A stretch of 57,910 bases of DNA from Thalassotalea sp. ND16A (GCF_000764205.1 NZ_JQDZ01000013.1:1-57910), one strand, 5' to 3'; numbered from the stretch's first letter, positions 29,001 to 36,218 are shown. The notes: generated by a model from the sequence alone, not told the origin. Program-made: numbers and translations.

Positions 29001-30893
29001 TATTATAATTCTCGACCAAACTTTTATATCAAATCGTTAAAAAATAGCATGTTCAATGAGTACGGCTATGGTACAGGTTCTTATAACAATTCAACACGCA
29101 TTGGAACAGTTGATAATACTACTTTTAGTAAATTCAATCAGTACAGTGGTAACCCTGAAACAACTTCACGTTATATAGCTAAAATAAATAATACCGTAAA
29201 CTCAACCTTTAACGGTGCAAGTTTTTACTTCGGAAATGGAAGTGTAGAAAATAGCTATTTCGTTGATGCAAGAATTGACCGAGCGACCACGATTAGAAAC
29301 ACAACTTTAATTGACAGTTCTATAACTGGCTCAAGTTCATTACGTTTAACTGATAATGTATTAACTAATTCTGATACTACATTAACGGGTGATAACACAC
29401 GTTTAACGATGCGCTTTAATGTGTTGGATTCTGAATCATCGGTAAGTGCTAAATATCTTGATATATCACATAACTATTGGGGCAATACTGATCTAAGTAC
29501 CATTGCGGAACAAACGGGCTATGCACCGGATAAAGAGCAAGATACCCATCTGTATCCTGTTATTACTGGCAACCAACTCTACCTCGCAGACTGGGATGAT
29601 GACACCATTCCTGATTATCTAGATTACGATAACGACAATGATGGTTACAGTGATTTACAAGAAGATTGGGAATCTGATCCTGTCTACGGCTCTATATTTA
29701 ACCCGTTAGATGCTGAATCACATCCTGCAACTGACCCAGACAATGATATGGATGGATTAATCGATAGCGAAGATTTCGATGACGATAACGATGGGTTATT
29801 AGATGCCGATGAGTCAACGTATGGTACTGACCCGTATTTGGCCGATAGTGATGGCGATGGCATTAACGATGGTGATGAAGTGCGCTACAACTATGATCCA
29901 CTTGATAAAGCTAATCACCCATTAATGGGCAATATTACCGGTAAATCAATCGATAATAGCAATGTGAGTAGCGATGGTGTGGTTTATATTGTTGGTTATA
30001 GTATTGATAATGATGAAGGCAGTTATACGCAATCAGTTTCATTAACTAATGTTACTGTTAATGCTGGCACTGCAATTATGATTAATAAAGATACACCTGT
30101 GTATTTTTACGATAGTGTAATTTCAGGCACAGCAGAACAAGTGGTGACGGTACGATCTTCGGGTGCAGGCTCAGGTACACTTTATCTCTATAACACAGAA
30201 GTTAATTTTGCCAATATCAAACTGGCATTAAATTGGCATTTTGATAGCCAATCAACAGTAAACCGCAGTGATTTAAGTTTCAATCAATACGGTAATAACT
30301 ATGGGACCATAAGTAATAGTTATATTACAGCTAGCACCAGTTGGAATAACTATGGCGTTGTTGAGCATAATTATTTGACAGGCAATGATACTTTGTGGAA
30401 CCGAAATCAAGGATCTATTAAGGCTAGTTATCTATATTCAACATCTAGTTCCTTTTATATGAATAATTACGGTGAATTAGATAGTAGTTTCTCTAATAGT
30501 CGAGTGTATGGTAGATCCAATAGTTCTGTTAATGCTTCAATATTAGAACAATTTGTCGGTGCTGATACAGGAAGTGTAAAAAAATCTGATGTCCAGTTTG
30601 ATTATAGTGGTCAAAATGCAGCAATTTTCTTTGATAATAGCTATTTATCAGACTCTAGTGGGACAGCTTTCTATGATGGTTACGGTAGCCCTGTTGACCA
30701 ATTAGGTGATGGTGTTGCTGAAACAACATTCGCTATTGGAAGTGGCAGTTATACCGTTGATGGTATCAACAACCCAAGAAGCATGAAGAACTTTCCTAAT
30801 GGAGTTGATGATATCTGGTCACCTATTGGAGTTGGTGCGCTTTGGGATGCCAATTCCGCAGACCCAACCGCATTTCCTGAGCCTGTATTATAG
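20034..30893 (+). CDS. Giant multidomain surface lipoprotein (3,619 residues)
   Basis: A lipobox LTAC puts the lipidated cysteine at residue 18, followed by six glycines, so outer-membrane anchoring is likely. Next come seven repeats of about 58 residues (nt 20190-21345). Each has a CxxGG start, a calcium-loop-like DxNxDGxLxxxE and a closing VCNG or ICNG with a GQNG-type linker, resembling DUF7151. Several carboxypeptidase-regulatory-like beta domains follow (to about nt 23020). Then two long homologous modules occur in tandem. Each has a beta sandwich, a fibronectin III-like domain (YRIYRSED), a beta-helix-like stretch rich in N-S-T turns, Asp-rich thrombospondin-3-like calcium repeats (DNDNDGYSD, DSDGDG) and a second beta-helix region. 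There are no enzyme motifs. The role is probably adhesion or matrix binding. ATG 20025 is an alternative start. It is monocistronic. Confidence 0.9.
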   Translation: MRFSKYLFACLLFTLTACGGGGGGDATPKKPDNPIPPKNYSIEIKHSYLNSGPICANGGIEVHTGIDENGNGTLDQAEVDNTRTVCNGEDGQNGQDGSASLLTIVDEPAGDICLSGGININAGMDINADGNLDADEITKTATVCFAKDGEDGLTSLIATTEILAGEVCLTGGFKIETGIDLNNDGILDAAEVEKTESICNGQNGGNGNDGLTNLILTSEMAAGEDCPTGGFKIESGLDLNGDSTLSSDEVATTQLICNGQNGEDGTDGLSSLLATTEIQPGDICLTGGFQIETGVDLNNNGILDAGEVEKTESICNGHNGGNGDDGLTSLILTSEIAAGEDCPTGGFKIETGLDLNGDNTLSSDEVATTQLICNGQNGADGEDGANGLTSLLVTSEIQPGEVCLSGGIQLDSGLDLNENGILDVEEISQSTIVCFTSSDTSEEPVVFSDRATIKGNIEQAVVAQVKSLRARSILSSKVTENTTTLILAPSTITATATQSNVSDDSEISQPIIDPVVLAVDAEGNYQAEIAAGTDYSLVMVDQTANAGVKIEELSVAAGETLTQNITAEEQTATGSVNITVASLSSGQVIEGAVVKVVELVEEQTTPISGNVEFTGLPEGTYTLVVSKNNFVSKQLNFSIVSGQATDLSSIELNNQKGSAAGQLTASENENLANVLVYARAVDNSVYSTITNTSGTFTFPALPVGDGYRFIVVSNYFDSAKSTAVNILRNQTAMVETFELSRRTVDTGSLTGFVKYSDKIHDMDHAGIIVSVEGTDKEAVSARDGSFVINNLTAGAYNLNFTDSNYQTITQSVEIVTGTVVNLELIKLNSLKGALVGTVTSNDDSPLAGVNVVIHETGQSTTSDAAGQFTFTNHPIGNYTLIASHAGYGSQQIDVAINQGETTTLAENILLTPFNFSGQISLGTEQTDHSGVTITLSGTGYTEQSNEDGSFAFYAIKPGNYQLQFSRAGYKAQAISVVISEENNELGYIVYLEPQSGIVTGQASLNKRVDHSGVEVVFTGTEFKTFTDSTGKWSINLPVGNYGEGISYHKDYFAQQNSVQTITVTENGQFTVAPVKLIQNNANLSFNVSAANTCSGSLIVQAEGLNGDATGFSGALSVSDTGDVNQALLLGEYQFTISCSDSGWESVVFNVTLNDTQENFVIEDIALRQSFIIIDEGAEYTNDQQVSLAMGNTDAVEMRIVDGINDSNWLTFAEVYEHTLSAGDGIKTVTVRFRDINNVELPSVSDTIKLDTKLNIAYFTVSGASTKGDLLHLQLSLNQELGATVTATIPGLVQELPLLDNGFGGDTTANDGIYERDFYIDTPIDINLAALATVTDISGNTASLESDTNIVLNTPPTIKNLITSSNIASGEMILNFATDEPATTVIDFGSDLANLSNRLDVNATLSKTHSITLNGLSPNSMTYFRITANDSVNNYAEFEGQSKLAPPPVAGLGAYPGSDEVGLIWDPAENAAGYRIYRSEDGGNVFTLINANALISERYYVDALASNGTTYSYRVTAEDIDGNESDNGEAVEATPELTLAGPTEIAGGVIDANTVWLKSRSPYNISAKMKVKTDIELLLLPATEVAFTQADLSMHVSGKITALGQADNLVKLSAFEGANQNYSGALIFDTANTSPSALNFTELNYIKAYQDYSESYQRSNYSAPLALINSTVNGKNDHLPDFYIKSAKNSVVNEYGYGSYSGNYVLRVDSVDNVTFNKLNSSGEVETTSNYIARINSAVNSKFNGASFYFENGNIDNSQFKDAKIEYATSISNSTLTNTRVTGSNSLRINGSTLTNTQVTLSGDYARLTMHYSVLDAQSNVSAKQLDVSYNYWGSTDLVAITAQTSYTANQTLDTHLYPIITTGALYTADWDNDTIPDYIDYDNDNDGYSDLQEDWLSDPEFGEIFNPLDADSYPAGDKDNDMDGIADVDDLDDDNDGLLDSDELIRLTDKFLADSDGDGVNDGNEVSFKYNPLDKANYPLMGNISGKTIDNSNVNTEGVVYIAGYTVKDSMYDGGEYVAPVNLNNVTVNAGAALMIEKDTSVYFNSSVVEGTDANVITIRATGAGSGRIEFNNSQVAYANIKVAIGINIDQATVINRSDLSFNKHWNVTVNGTIKNSLISSQAYWHNYGYIGQSYITGNSAFWNQNTGVIEQTYINLSSIYHELFNQGEIKNSFASNHVYMEMGGIINDSVMKRLGGDQAANIANSDVQLYSNETRAAFFDGSYISNLSGSTFYNGFGEPVDQIGDGVAETVFELGGNTYTVDGINNPRSTPNFPNLVFKPYLEANGIWSPEGVGAWWDMNNADSFPESDPTENMGTISGQINLEGFVNHSGVKVELINTSLSTVTDAEGNWSVRLPARDYPQGISFSKDHIQTLVKNRSYSVTAHLDTDVGTINLMQATATVSGVLTIDESNDYTLATITASKNGQITSINPSDAGVFDFQALPLGDYIFEITYPNGSWETVSHELSLVAGETEYTLPVTRVRNSFVYINDGALYTNNPNVNLAITNANASNMQITEGGVVQTAEAFNASRELTLTAGDGEKTVQVDFTDASGNALTSAVSSITLDTQVNLTSLILSNVTTMNDILHLTLTANETGGMATVTIPGLVTDLALFDDGLNGDSLADDGVYETDYLIQSAEDITATPIATFVDIAGNSATINASTDLAISTSPTISDLLAQTVDGQLIITFTTNELTTATIWYGTDPNYLDQSLVITSEESLEHMIALAAAQGETIYFKIITDDGVTLATEIIAEAKVGNTALTGLNVSAGDNEIGLVWTKQAEATAYRIYRSEDSNIFTQVAEVTTDTPYFVDNSIWNDDKFYYRVTWLDGNALESDQTASVSATASIENAGATELNGGVIAVNEIWLKSRSPYIITGNMLIRESATLSLMPGTEIEFNGAKRHIMTRGNIMAYGSETEMVKISTDPISNYSDGENGDQSAIIYDTSNNTASEFNYTELNYLQVYYDYSDIWSRPNYLVPLSLSNSTVNGYYNSRPNFYIKSLKNSMFNEYGYGTGSYNNSTRIGTVDNTTFSKFNQYSGNPETTSRYIAKINNTVNSTFNGASFYFGNGSVENSYFVDARIDRATTIRNTTLIDSSITGSSSLRLTDNVLTNSDTTLTGDNTRLTMRFNVLDSESSVSAKYLDISHNYWGNTDLSTIAEQTGYAPDKEQDTHLYPVITGNQLYLADWDDDTIPDYLDYDNDNDGYSDLQEDWESDPVYGSIFNPLDAESHPATDPDNDMDGLIDSEDFDDDNDGLLDADESTYGTDPYLADSDGDGINDGDEVRYNYDPLDKANHPLMGNITGKSIDNSNVSSDGVVYIVGYSIDNDEGSYTQSVSLTNVTVNAGTAIMINKDTPVYFYDSVISGTAEQVVTVRSSGAGSGTLYLYNTEVNFANIKLALNWHFDSQSTVNRSDLSFNQYGNNYGTISNSYITASTSWNNYGVVEHNYLTGNDTLWNRNQGSIKASYLYSTSSSFYMNNYGELDSSFSNSRVYGRSNSSVNASILEQFVGADTGSVKKSDVQFDYSGQNAAIFFDNSYLSDSSGTAFYDGYGSPVDQLGDGVAETTFAIGSGSYTVDGINNPRSMKNFPNGVDDIWSPIGVGALWDANSADPTAFPEPVL
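23019..30893. repeat. Internal tandem duplication of a module of about 1,310 residues
   Basis: Module 1 (about 23019-26978) and module 2 (about 26979-30893) align from end to end. Both begin with G-x-x-x-G-Q and a (D/N)HSGV motif. Both carry YRIYRSED, then DYDNDNDGYSDLQEDW, then a line DKAN(Y/H)PLMGNI, and both close with VDGINNPRS and (D/N)xxxAD...FPE. DNA similarity is highest in the calcium-repeat part and low in the beta-helix parts. Confidence 0.88.
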
Positions 30894-30938
30894 GCAGCTT
30901 AGCAATTGGGATAGCGACTAAAGTAAAGGCAACCAAAT

Positions 30939-30968
30939 AAAAGCTAACGAGAAATCGTTAGCTTTTTT
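30939..30968 (+). terminator. Terminator of the giant lipoprotein gene
   Basis: The 12-bp stem AAAAGCTAACGA / TCGTTAGCTTTT is closed by a GAAA tetraloop and ends in a T run, 45 bases past the stop. Confidence 0.93.
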
Positions 30969-31014
30969 ACTTCATGATGGAATGCAAACTATCAGGGATG
31001 GATTTAAGTTTGTA

Positions 31015-31047
31015 ACAGGGAAGTGCTTATAAAGAATTACCATGGAC
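31015..31047. repeat. Second copy of the 33-base block seen at 14267
   Basis: ACAGGGAAGTGCTTAT, ten unmatched bases, then CATGGAC. The copy at 14267-14299 has ACAAGGAAGTGCTTAT and CATGGAC with exactly the same ten-base spacing. The rest of this spacer (30969-31142) holds no gene that I can see. Confidence 0.5.
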
Positions 31048-31142
31048 GGTATTAATTCTAATTTGGGCAGGTCAGTGCTGAAATAAACTTATATACAGAA
31101 CAAAATTTGCAAATTATGACTTTTCAATATAAACATTTAGCA

Positions 31143-31170
31143 ATAAAAAACCGGTAACAAGTACCGGTTT
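31143..31170 (-). terminator. Terminator of the YeeN/YebC-type gene
   Basis: The 9-bp stem AAACCGGTA / TACCGGTTT with a 5-base loop is followed on the minus strand by a T run (TTTTTTATTG), 28 bases past the stop at 31198. Confidence 0.88.
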
Positions 31171-31197
31171 ATGTTTTAGCTTGTCGAGAAATAAAAA

Positions 31198-31923
31198 TTA
31201 ACTTTCGATTTCAGCATTGTGATAAATGTTTTGTACATCATCACTGTCGTTTAACATGCCCATGAATTTTTCAAAGGCAGCAATGTCGTCTTCATCGGAA
31301 ATGGTTTTGTAATCTTGTGGTACCCAAGTGATCTCTTCCATTTCGAAGCTGATGTCTGGCATTTCTTCGGTTAAAGCGGTTTTCACTTTGAAGAACTCGG
31401 TATGGGGAGCAAACACGGTGATGATGCCGTCTTCCAGCTCGACATCGGTAACATCAACATCGGCCATCATTAACAGTTCCAAAATCGCGTCTTCGTCGTC
31501 GCCTTTGAAACAAAATAATGCCTGATGATCAAACATAAATGAGGCCGAACCCGGGCCACCAATTTTTGAATTGGTTTTAGTGAACGCCTGACGTACATCT
31601 TTGATGGTGCGGTTGGTGTTGTCGGTTAAACAATCGACAATGACCATACAGCCGCCGGGGCCAAAACCTTCATAACGTGCCGGCTCGTAGTTTTCACCAC
31701 CGGCGCCACTGGCTTTATCTATCGCCTTGTCAATTACGTGCGTAGGTACCTGATCTTTTTTGGCTTTTTCAATTAAGCGACGTAATGCCAGATTGCCGTC
31801 CGGGTCAAGGCCACCATTTTTCGCCACTACGTAAATTTCTTTACCGTACTTAGAATAAACCTTGGTTTTTTGTCCCGCAGTTTTTGCCATATCGGCTTTA
31901 CGGTTTTGGTAAGCTCTGCCCAT
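31198..31923 (-). CDS. yeeN: YebC/PmpR-family protein, YeeN-like
   Basis: A 241-residue cytoplasmic protein of the TACO1/YebC family. The N-terminus [20 protein letters not shown] and the run [21 protein letters not shown] and [11 protein letters not shown] are family marks. The longer opening with [14 protein letters not shown] and the end DDVQNIYHN resemble E. coli YeeN more than YebC. Family members were described as transcription regulators (PmpR), and more recent work links YebC to translation of proline-rich stretches; which applies to this branch is unclear. It stands alone with its own terminator. Confidence 0.87.
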   Translation of the reverse strand: MGRAYQNRKADMAKTAGQKTKVYSKYGKEIYVVAKNGGLDPDGNLALRRLIEKAKKDQVPTHVIDKAIDKASGAGGENYEPARYEGFGPGGCMVIVDCLTDNTNRTIKDVRQAFTKTNSKIGGPGSASFMFDHQALFCFKGDDEDAILELLMMADVDVTDVELEDGIITVFAPHTEFFKVKTALTEEMPDISFEMEEITWVPQDYKTISDEDDIAAFEKFMGMLNDSDDVQNIYHNAEIES

Positions 31924-32070
31924 CTTAAATCGCTCTATTACTGAATTTATATTATTCCTGATTTTATCAATAATACGCTCAAAGTTTCCAGTGCCTTTTG
32001 TGATAGCTCAAAGAAAATACGTTATTTTATCAATAATAATGCCATTTTCGATACTTTATTGGTGTTTCAG

Positions 32071-32122
32071 GCTAGGGACTGTTGACCTCTGCGGAACAAA
32101 TTTTGTTCAAACAGGCCCTAGC
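32071..32122. repeat. 52-bp imperfect palindrome
   Basis: The arms GCTAGGGACTGTT and AACAGGCCCTAGC match at 12 of 13 positions, and the centre holds GAACAAA/TTTTGTTC. It lies between the SCO1 terminator and the YeeN-like gene. It could be a dispersed repeat or a folded 3' element; no second copy was found in the window. Confidence 0.6.
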
Positions 32123-32152
32123 GCCCAACGAGGGTATTCATTCATAATAGCC

Positions 32153-32178
32153 AAAAATCGCCTCTAACAAAGAGGCGA
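32153..32178 (-). terminator. Terminator of the cytochrome oxidase assembly genes
   Basis: The 8-bp stem TCGCCTCT / AGAGGCGA with a 5-base loop is followed on the minus strand by a TTTTT run, 10 bases past the SCO1 stop. Confidence 0.85.
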
Positions 32179-32188
32179 ATAAATCATC

Positions 32189-32824
32189 TTAGTTTTTAAG
32201 TTGATAAATTTTATTAAAATCACTGAGCATGATTTCCGAATCAATACTGGGTACGCCGATGCCATCTTGTGGTGTCGGTTTAAAAATTGCCTGTATTTGC
32301 CCTTTCGGGTTAGTTAATACAATTGAGGCGCTGTGATTTACTAAATATTCTGCTTCGTTGGTGTCTTCGGTTAAGGCGTACATTAAGCCCAGGTTGCGAG
32401 CGAAAGGAAATAGCATTTCATGGCCGGCGCGCAGGGCAAAGAATTCTTCATTGAAATAGCGAATATAGCTGTTCAGCTTTGCTTCGGTATCACGCTTTGG
32501 ATCGGCGGTTACTAATGCCACTTGCATCTTGTTCCCGGTGATTTGTTTTAACTCCGGGTAGATGTAATTCAGCTCTTGTAACGTCACCGGGCACACATCT
32601 GGACAGGAAGTATAGCCAAAGAAAAATAACGTCCATTTACCTAATAGCTGCTCATTGCCAAAACGGTTGCCGTTATGATCGGTTAGCTCAAAGTTTTTTA
32701 TTGCTCGGGTTTGCTGATACAACAGCGCGTGTTCAGGTTGTTGACTCACTTGCTGTTGTTGGTAAAGAAATGCGCCTAAGGCGGCAGATACTACAGCCAG
32801 AATGATAATAAGAAGTTTGTTCAT
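32189..32824 (-). CDS. SCO1/SenC-family copper chaperone
   Basis: A 211-residue membrane-tethered protein with an N-terminal anchor (residues 3-20) and a periplasmic thioredoxin fold. Copper ligands are visible: Cys74 and Cys78 in TSCPDVCP and His164 in VNHSAS. It delivers copper to, or reduces cysteines of, the CuA site of cytochrome oxidase subunit II. It is the last gene of the assembly group, 16 bases after cyoE, and a terminator follows directly. Confidence 0.94.
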   Translation of the reverse strand: MNKLLIIILAVVSAALGAFLYQQQQVSQQPEHALLYQQTRAIKNFELTDHNGNRFGNEQLLGKWTLFFFGYTSCPDVCPVTLQELNYIYPELKQITGNKMQVALVTADPKRDTEAKLNSYIRYFNEEFFALRAGHEMLFPFARNLGLMYALTEDTNEAEYLVNHSASIVLTNPKGQIQAIFKPTPQDGIGVPSIDSEIMLSDFNKIYQLKN

Positions 32825-32840
32825 GCAATACCTTGTAGGT

Positions 32841-33761
32841 TTAAATCGCGCTCGGAAGAATATAATGATCGGCTAAGAGTACGACAAACAGCACCATTAA
32901 ATGGACGATGGAAAAACGAAAGGTTTTCATCGCCGTATCGCTTTCCGGATTGAACTTTAATTTCCACGCATAGGCAAAAAATGCCAGGTTTAAGACGCAG
33001 GCGCCGATCAAGTAAATCCAGCCACTCATGCCCACCAAATACGGCATTAAGCCGACCACAAATAATAATATGGTGTAGAGCAATATTTGGGTTTTGGTAA
33101 AGGTGATGCCGTGGGTTACCGGCAACATTGGAATGTTCACTTTCGCATAATCATCGCGGCGATGAATGGCCAACGCCCAAAAATGCGGTGGGGTCCAGAC
33201 AAAGACCAATAACACTAACAATAAGGCATGTGGATGCACTTCATTGGTCATCGCGGTCCACCCCAGCAATGGCGGAATGGCACCGGCTAAACCACCAATG
33301 GTAATGTTTTGTGGCGTCGCTCGTTTTAGATACATGGTATAGACCACCGAGTAGCCAACCAGGCCAGCAAACGTTAACCAGGCGGTAAGCGGATTCACCA
33401 GGACGTAAAGCATGACAAAGCCAGTAATCGATAACATGGCGGCAAAGGCAATGGCTTTAGGAGTACTTAGGCGGCCATTGGGTAGTGGCCGATTGTGAGT
33501 ACGGGCCATTACCGCATCGATGCGTTTATCGACAATATGGTTAATCGCCGCCGCCGCAGCAGATAACATACCAATGCCGAGCATAGCCGGCAGTAAAATT
33601 TGCCAGGGTATGGCGCCTGGTACCGATAAACTCATGCCAACTAAGGCCGTTAGCACCAGCAGCGCAACGACTCGAGGTTTGGTGATTTCATAATATTCTT
33701 TCCAGGAAACCACTGTATCTTGCTCAGGTATAGGTAATGATTGTGCCGATGTTTTACTCAT
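32841..33761 (-). CDS. cyoE: Protoheme IX farnesyltransferase (heme O synthase)
   Basis: A 306-residue polytopic UbiA-type prenyltransferase that adds a farnesyl chain to heme b, giving heme O, the precursor of heme [14 protein letters not shown] opens the catalytic domain. The Asp-rich sites appear as [20 protein letters not shown] (about residues 94-113) and the later [16 protein letters not shown] segment. It is immediately downstream of ctaA (8-base gap), consistent with sequential steps of heme A synthesis. Confidence 0.96.
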   Translation of the reverse strand: MSKTSAQSLPIPEQDTVVSWKEYYEITKPRVVALLVLTALVGMSLSVPGAIPWQILLPAMLGIGMLSAAAAAINHIVDKRIDAVMARTHNRPLPNGRLSTPKAIAFAAMLSITGFVMLYVLVNPLTAWLTFAGLVGYSVVYTMYLKRATPQNITIGGLAGAIPPLLGWTAMTNEVHPHALLLVLLVFVWTPPHFWALAIHRRDDYAKVNIPMLPVTHGITFTKTQILLYTILLFVVGLMPYLVGMSGWIYLIGACVLNLAFFAYAWKLKFNPESDTAMKTFRFSIVHLMVLFVVLLADHYILPSAI

Positions 33762-33769
33762 AATATTTC

Positions 33770-34792
33770 CTAAGTTTTGCGCTTCAAGCTGTAGGCCAGG
33801 GTAATAAGGCTCAGCATCAATAACGCCGCTACTACGTTATGGCTAACCGCCACTGGTAAAGGTAAAGCGAATACGATATTGCTCACTCCAAGGGCAACCT
33901 GACAGGTAAGGATGAAAGCTATTACCATGGCATTGCTTTTGAAAAAGCCTGATTGCGCATTGATAAAGACACTTATCGCTAACCAGGCCAAATATAGCGT
34001 AGTAATGATAGCGCCGATACGGTGCATCGAATGAATGGTGATGCGTTCGGCATGGTTTAAGAAACCAAATTCATATGTGTCACGCTCTGGTGGAATTAGA
34101 TCAAACGAATTGGCAAAGGTTAGTTGTTCAAGCCAGCCATCCTGGCAAATGGGTAATTGCGTACACACCAGAGCCGCATAGTTACTGGATGTCCAGCCAC
34201 CAAGGGCAATTTGTATCGTTAAAATTGCTACCCCAAGCAATGTCAGCTTTTGGTATTTTTTCAGGTTGAAATCGCCGCCAGGCACCCGATAAGGGGTTAA
34301 ACGCAAATAGAGTAGATACAATAGGCATAAGGTAACAAAGCCACCAAGAAGATGTCCCATGACCACAATCGGCATCAGCTTCATCGTGACCGTCCACATC
34401 CCCAGAGCAGCCTGAAATATCACGGTGGCGACTAACAAGGTGGGTAAAAATAACGGATTGCCCTGATCTCGATGTTTGAACGAGAGAATAAAGATTAAGC
34501 CAATAAGCAAACCTAAGGTACCGGCAAAGTAGCGGTGGATCATTTCATTCCAGGCTTTTTCTGGTTCAACCGGACGCTCTGGAAACGCGGCTTCGGCTTG
34601 TTCAATCTTGGCTGCCGTTTCTGGTACATCGAGAAAACCGTAACAACCAGGCCAGTCTGGACAACCAAGACCCGCATGGGTCAAGCGGGTGTATGCGCCC
34701 AACGTGATTACGACAATGGCGAGCAATATGGCAACAAACACCAGCTTGCGGGTGTTGCGCCTGTTAATGATGCTTTTCTTTGAGCTGAGCAT
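33770..34792 (-). CDS. ctaA: Heme A synthase (COX15/CtaA)
   Basis: A 340-residue membrane protein with about eight segments that oxidises the heme O methyl group to the formyl of heme A. Family marks are [21 protein letters not shown] (residues 32-52), [29 protein letters not shown] and [12 protein letters not shown]; the histidines in HRY, H(L)LGG, H(S)MHR and SHN are the expected heme ligands. Its ATG overlaps the stop of the upstream SCO-like gene by one base, so the two are translationally coupled. Confidence 0.96.
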   Translation of the reverse strand: MLSSKKSIINRRNTRKLVFVAILLAIVVITLGAYTRLTHAGLGCPDWPGCYGFLDVPETAAKIEQAEAAFPERPVEPEKAWNEMIHRYFAGTLGLLIGLIFILSFKHRDQGNPLFLPTLLVATVIFQAALGMWTVTMKLMPIVVMGHLLGGFVTLCLLYLLYLRLTPYRVPGGDFNLKKYQKLTLLGVAILTIQIALGGWTSSNYAALVCTQLPICQDGWLEQLTFANSFDLIPPERDTYEFGFLNHAERITIHSMHRIGAIITTLYLAWLAISVFINAQSGFFKSNAMVIAFILTCQVALGVSNIVFALPLPVAVSHNVVAALLMLSLITLAYSLKRKT

Positions 34793-35346
34793 TAGCCAAT
34801 CCTCGAATATTTGAGCAGCTTTTTCAGATCGCTTAACATCGACTTACCAAATGCCGGAATAGCGTCGCTATCGGTTGGTTGTTGATAGGTTAAGACAATA
34901 TTGCCGAGTGGATCGGCAATGTATATTTGCATTTTGGCTAACGGCTTTTCTGCATTCATCGGCGTGTCGATAATACGCCAGTGATTTTTATTCACACGTT
35001 GCAATTGTTCGGCATTAAATGGCGAAGCGCTAATGGCAATGGGGGTGACTCTCGGGGTTTCACGACCTAGGGCTAAATAGGTATGCTCAATACCAACCAG
35101 CGTTTGCTGGCATTGTTGATCACAATTTTCTGGCAAGGTGTATATCACTAACCATTGTTTCTCTTGTTCGGCTTCTATCCCCGTTTGGTTGAGCGTCATC
35201 GGCTGTGTCAACAGCTCACCCTGGTTGGTGACGCCATAATTGAACCATTGGTATTGCAATGCCAGTTTCGCCAATACGATGGGGATTATGAATGCGGCCA
35301 GCACTAGTAATAAACTGCGTCTAGATTTTTGCTGAGTGGTTGTCAT
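34792..35346 (-). CDS. SCO-like membrane protein with CxxxC, oxidase-assembly neighbour
   Basis: A 184-residue protein with one N-terminal membrane segment (residues 11-30) and a soluble part. The strand QWLVIYT is followed by LPENCDQQCQQT, giving Cys75-x3-Cys79, the same spacing as the copper-binding pair of SCO proteins, and later strands (TPIAIS, KMQIYIADPLGNIVLTY) fit a thioredoxin fold. The His ligand of true SCO proteins is not evident. It lies between SURF1 and ctaA, a position occupied by poorly characterised proteins in related marine bacteria. A copper or thiol role in CuA assembly is inferred. It is coupled to ctaA by a one-base overlap. Confidence 0.7.
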   Translation of the reverse strand: MTTTQQKSRRSLLLVLAAFIIPIVLAKLALQYQWFNYGVTNQGELLTQPMTLNQTGIEAEQEKQWLVIYTLPENCDQQCQQTLVGIEHTYLALGRETPRVTPIAISASPFNAEQLQRVNKNHWRIIDTPMNAEKPLAKMQIYIADPLGNIVLTYQQPTDSDAIPAFGKSMLSDLKKLLKYSRIG

Positions 35347-35394
35347 AGTTTGCCTATTATTATTTTTCTATTGTTGTTTTTTGCTGTTGTTTTG

Positions 35395-36183
35395 CTATAG
35401 CGCGCCATCGCGACTACGGTAAATTTTAACACTTGCCCAGCACATCAGGCTTAACCAGGCTATGGCTAAACTTAGCCATTGAAATGCATAACCCTGGTGT
35501 TTTTCAGGCGGCATTACTACCGGTTGCCAGTTTTTTTCATAACCCAGTGTATCTTTTTTATCTAAGAACACCACAAAGGGCAATAGCTGAATGTTAATTA
35601 ATTGCGATATTTTTTCGATGTCGATTTGTTGAACGCGAATCGGTGACGATTGCGTCGATAATTGTTGTTCTGCTAAAACAATACCTTGCTCAATAATTCT
35701 GACATTGCCACTGAGGGTTTGCCGGCCCTTGATGGCAGCAACTGACGGGATAAAATTTCGATCGATGCTGCCAACAATCCAGCCCAGATTGACTAATAAC
35801 TGTTGATTAGAGTTGCTGTCATGAAACACTTGCAGCACTCGATAGCCTAACTGACCTTGATGCGTTTGATTATCGAGTAAGAAAGTAAACTGGTTGTTAA
35901 AGCTACCGCTAAGCTGTACCGGTACATCATTAATATTATCAATGTTATTGGTTTTTGCCGAAGTTAACAGCTCGCTTAATGGCATTGCCTGTTGCTGACT
36001 TAATTGCGCGATGTTATCTAGTCGAGTTTGTTTTTCCTGGCCGCGATCATATTGCCACAGAGAGAGCTTGATTAATCCGCAAAATACCAGCAAGGTAAAG
36101 ATAACCCAGGGCAAACGCCATGAAGCGAGATATGATTTAAGCAAATCGGTTTTTGAAGTTTTATGATGCACAGTGCCAACCAT
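35395..36183 (-). CDS. SURF1-family cytochrome oxidase assembly protein
   Basis: A 262-residue protein with one membrane segment near each end (about residues 24-44 and 234-252) and a periplasmic middle domain, the SURF1 layout. LSLWQYDRGQEKQTRLD follows the first segment; then PVQLSGSF, FLLDNQTHQGQLGYRVL and LLVNLGWIVGS are typical, and a late GYAFQWLSLAIAWL closes it. SURF1 helps insert heme A into subunit I. It is in the assembly group with the SCO-like gene (48-base gap). Confidence 0.93.
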   Translation of the reverse strand: MVGTVHHKTSKTDLLKSYLASWRLPWVIFTLLVFCGLIKLSLWQYDRGQEKQTRLDNIAQLSQQQAMPLSELLTSAKTNNIDNINDVPVQLSGSFNNQFTFLLDNQTHQGQLGYRVLQVFHDSNSNQQLLVNLGWIVGSIDRNFIPSVAAIKGRQTLSGNVRIIEQGIVLAEQQLSTQSSPIRVQQIDIEKISQLINIQLLPFVVFLDKKDTLGYEKNWQPVVMPPEKHQGYAFQWLSLAIAWLSLMCWASVKIYRSRDGAL

Positions 36184-36218
36184 TACAACGACTACTAAAA
36201 ATAAATGGGAGCAAAACA

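Noticed and set aside
30860-30893. FPEPVL at the end of the giant protein as a PEP-CTERM or similar sorting signal
   Set aside because: There is no following membrane helix and no basic tail, and the N-terminal lipobox already explains anchoring.
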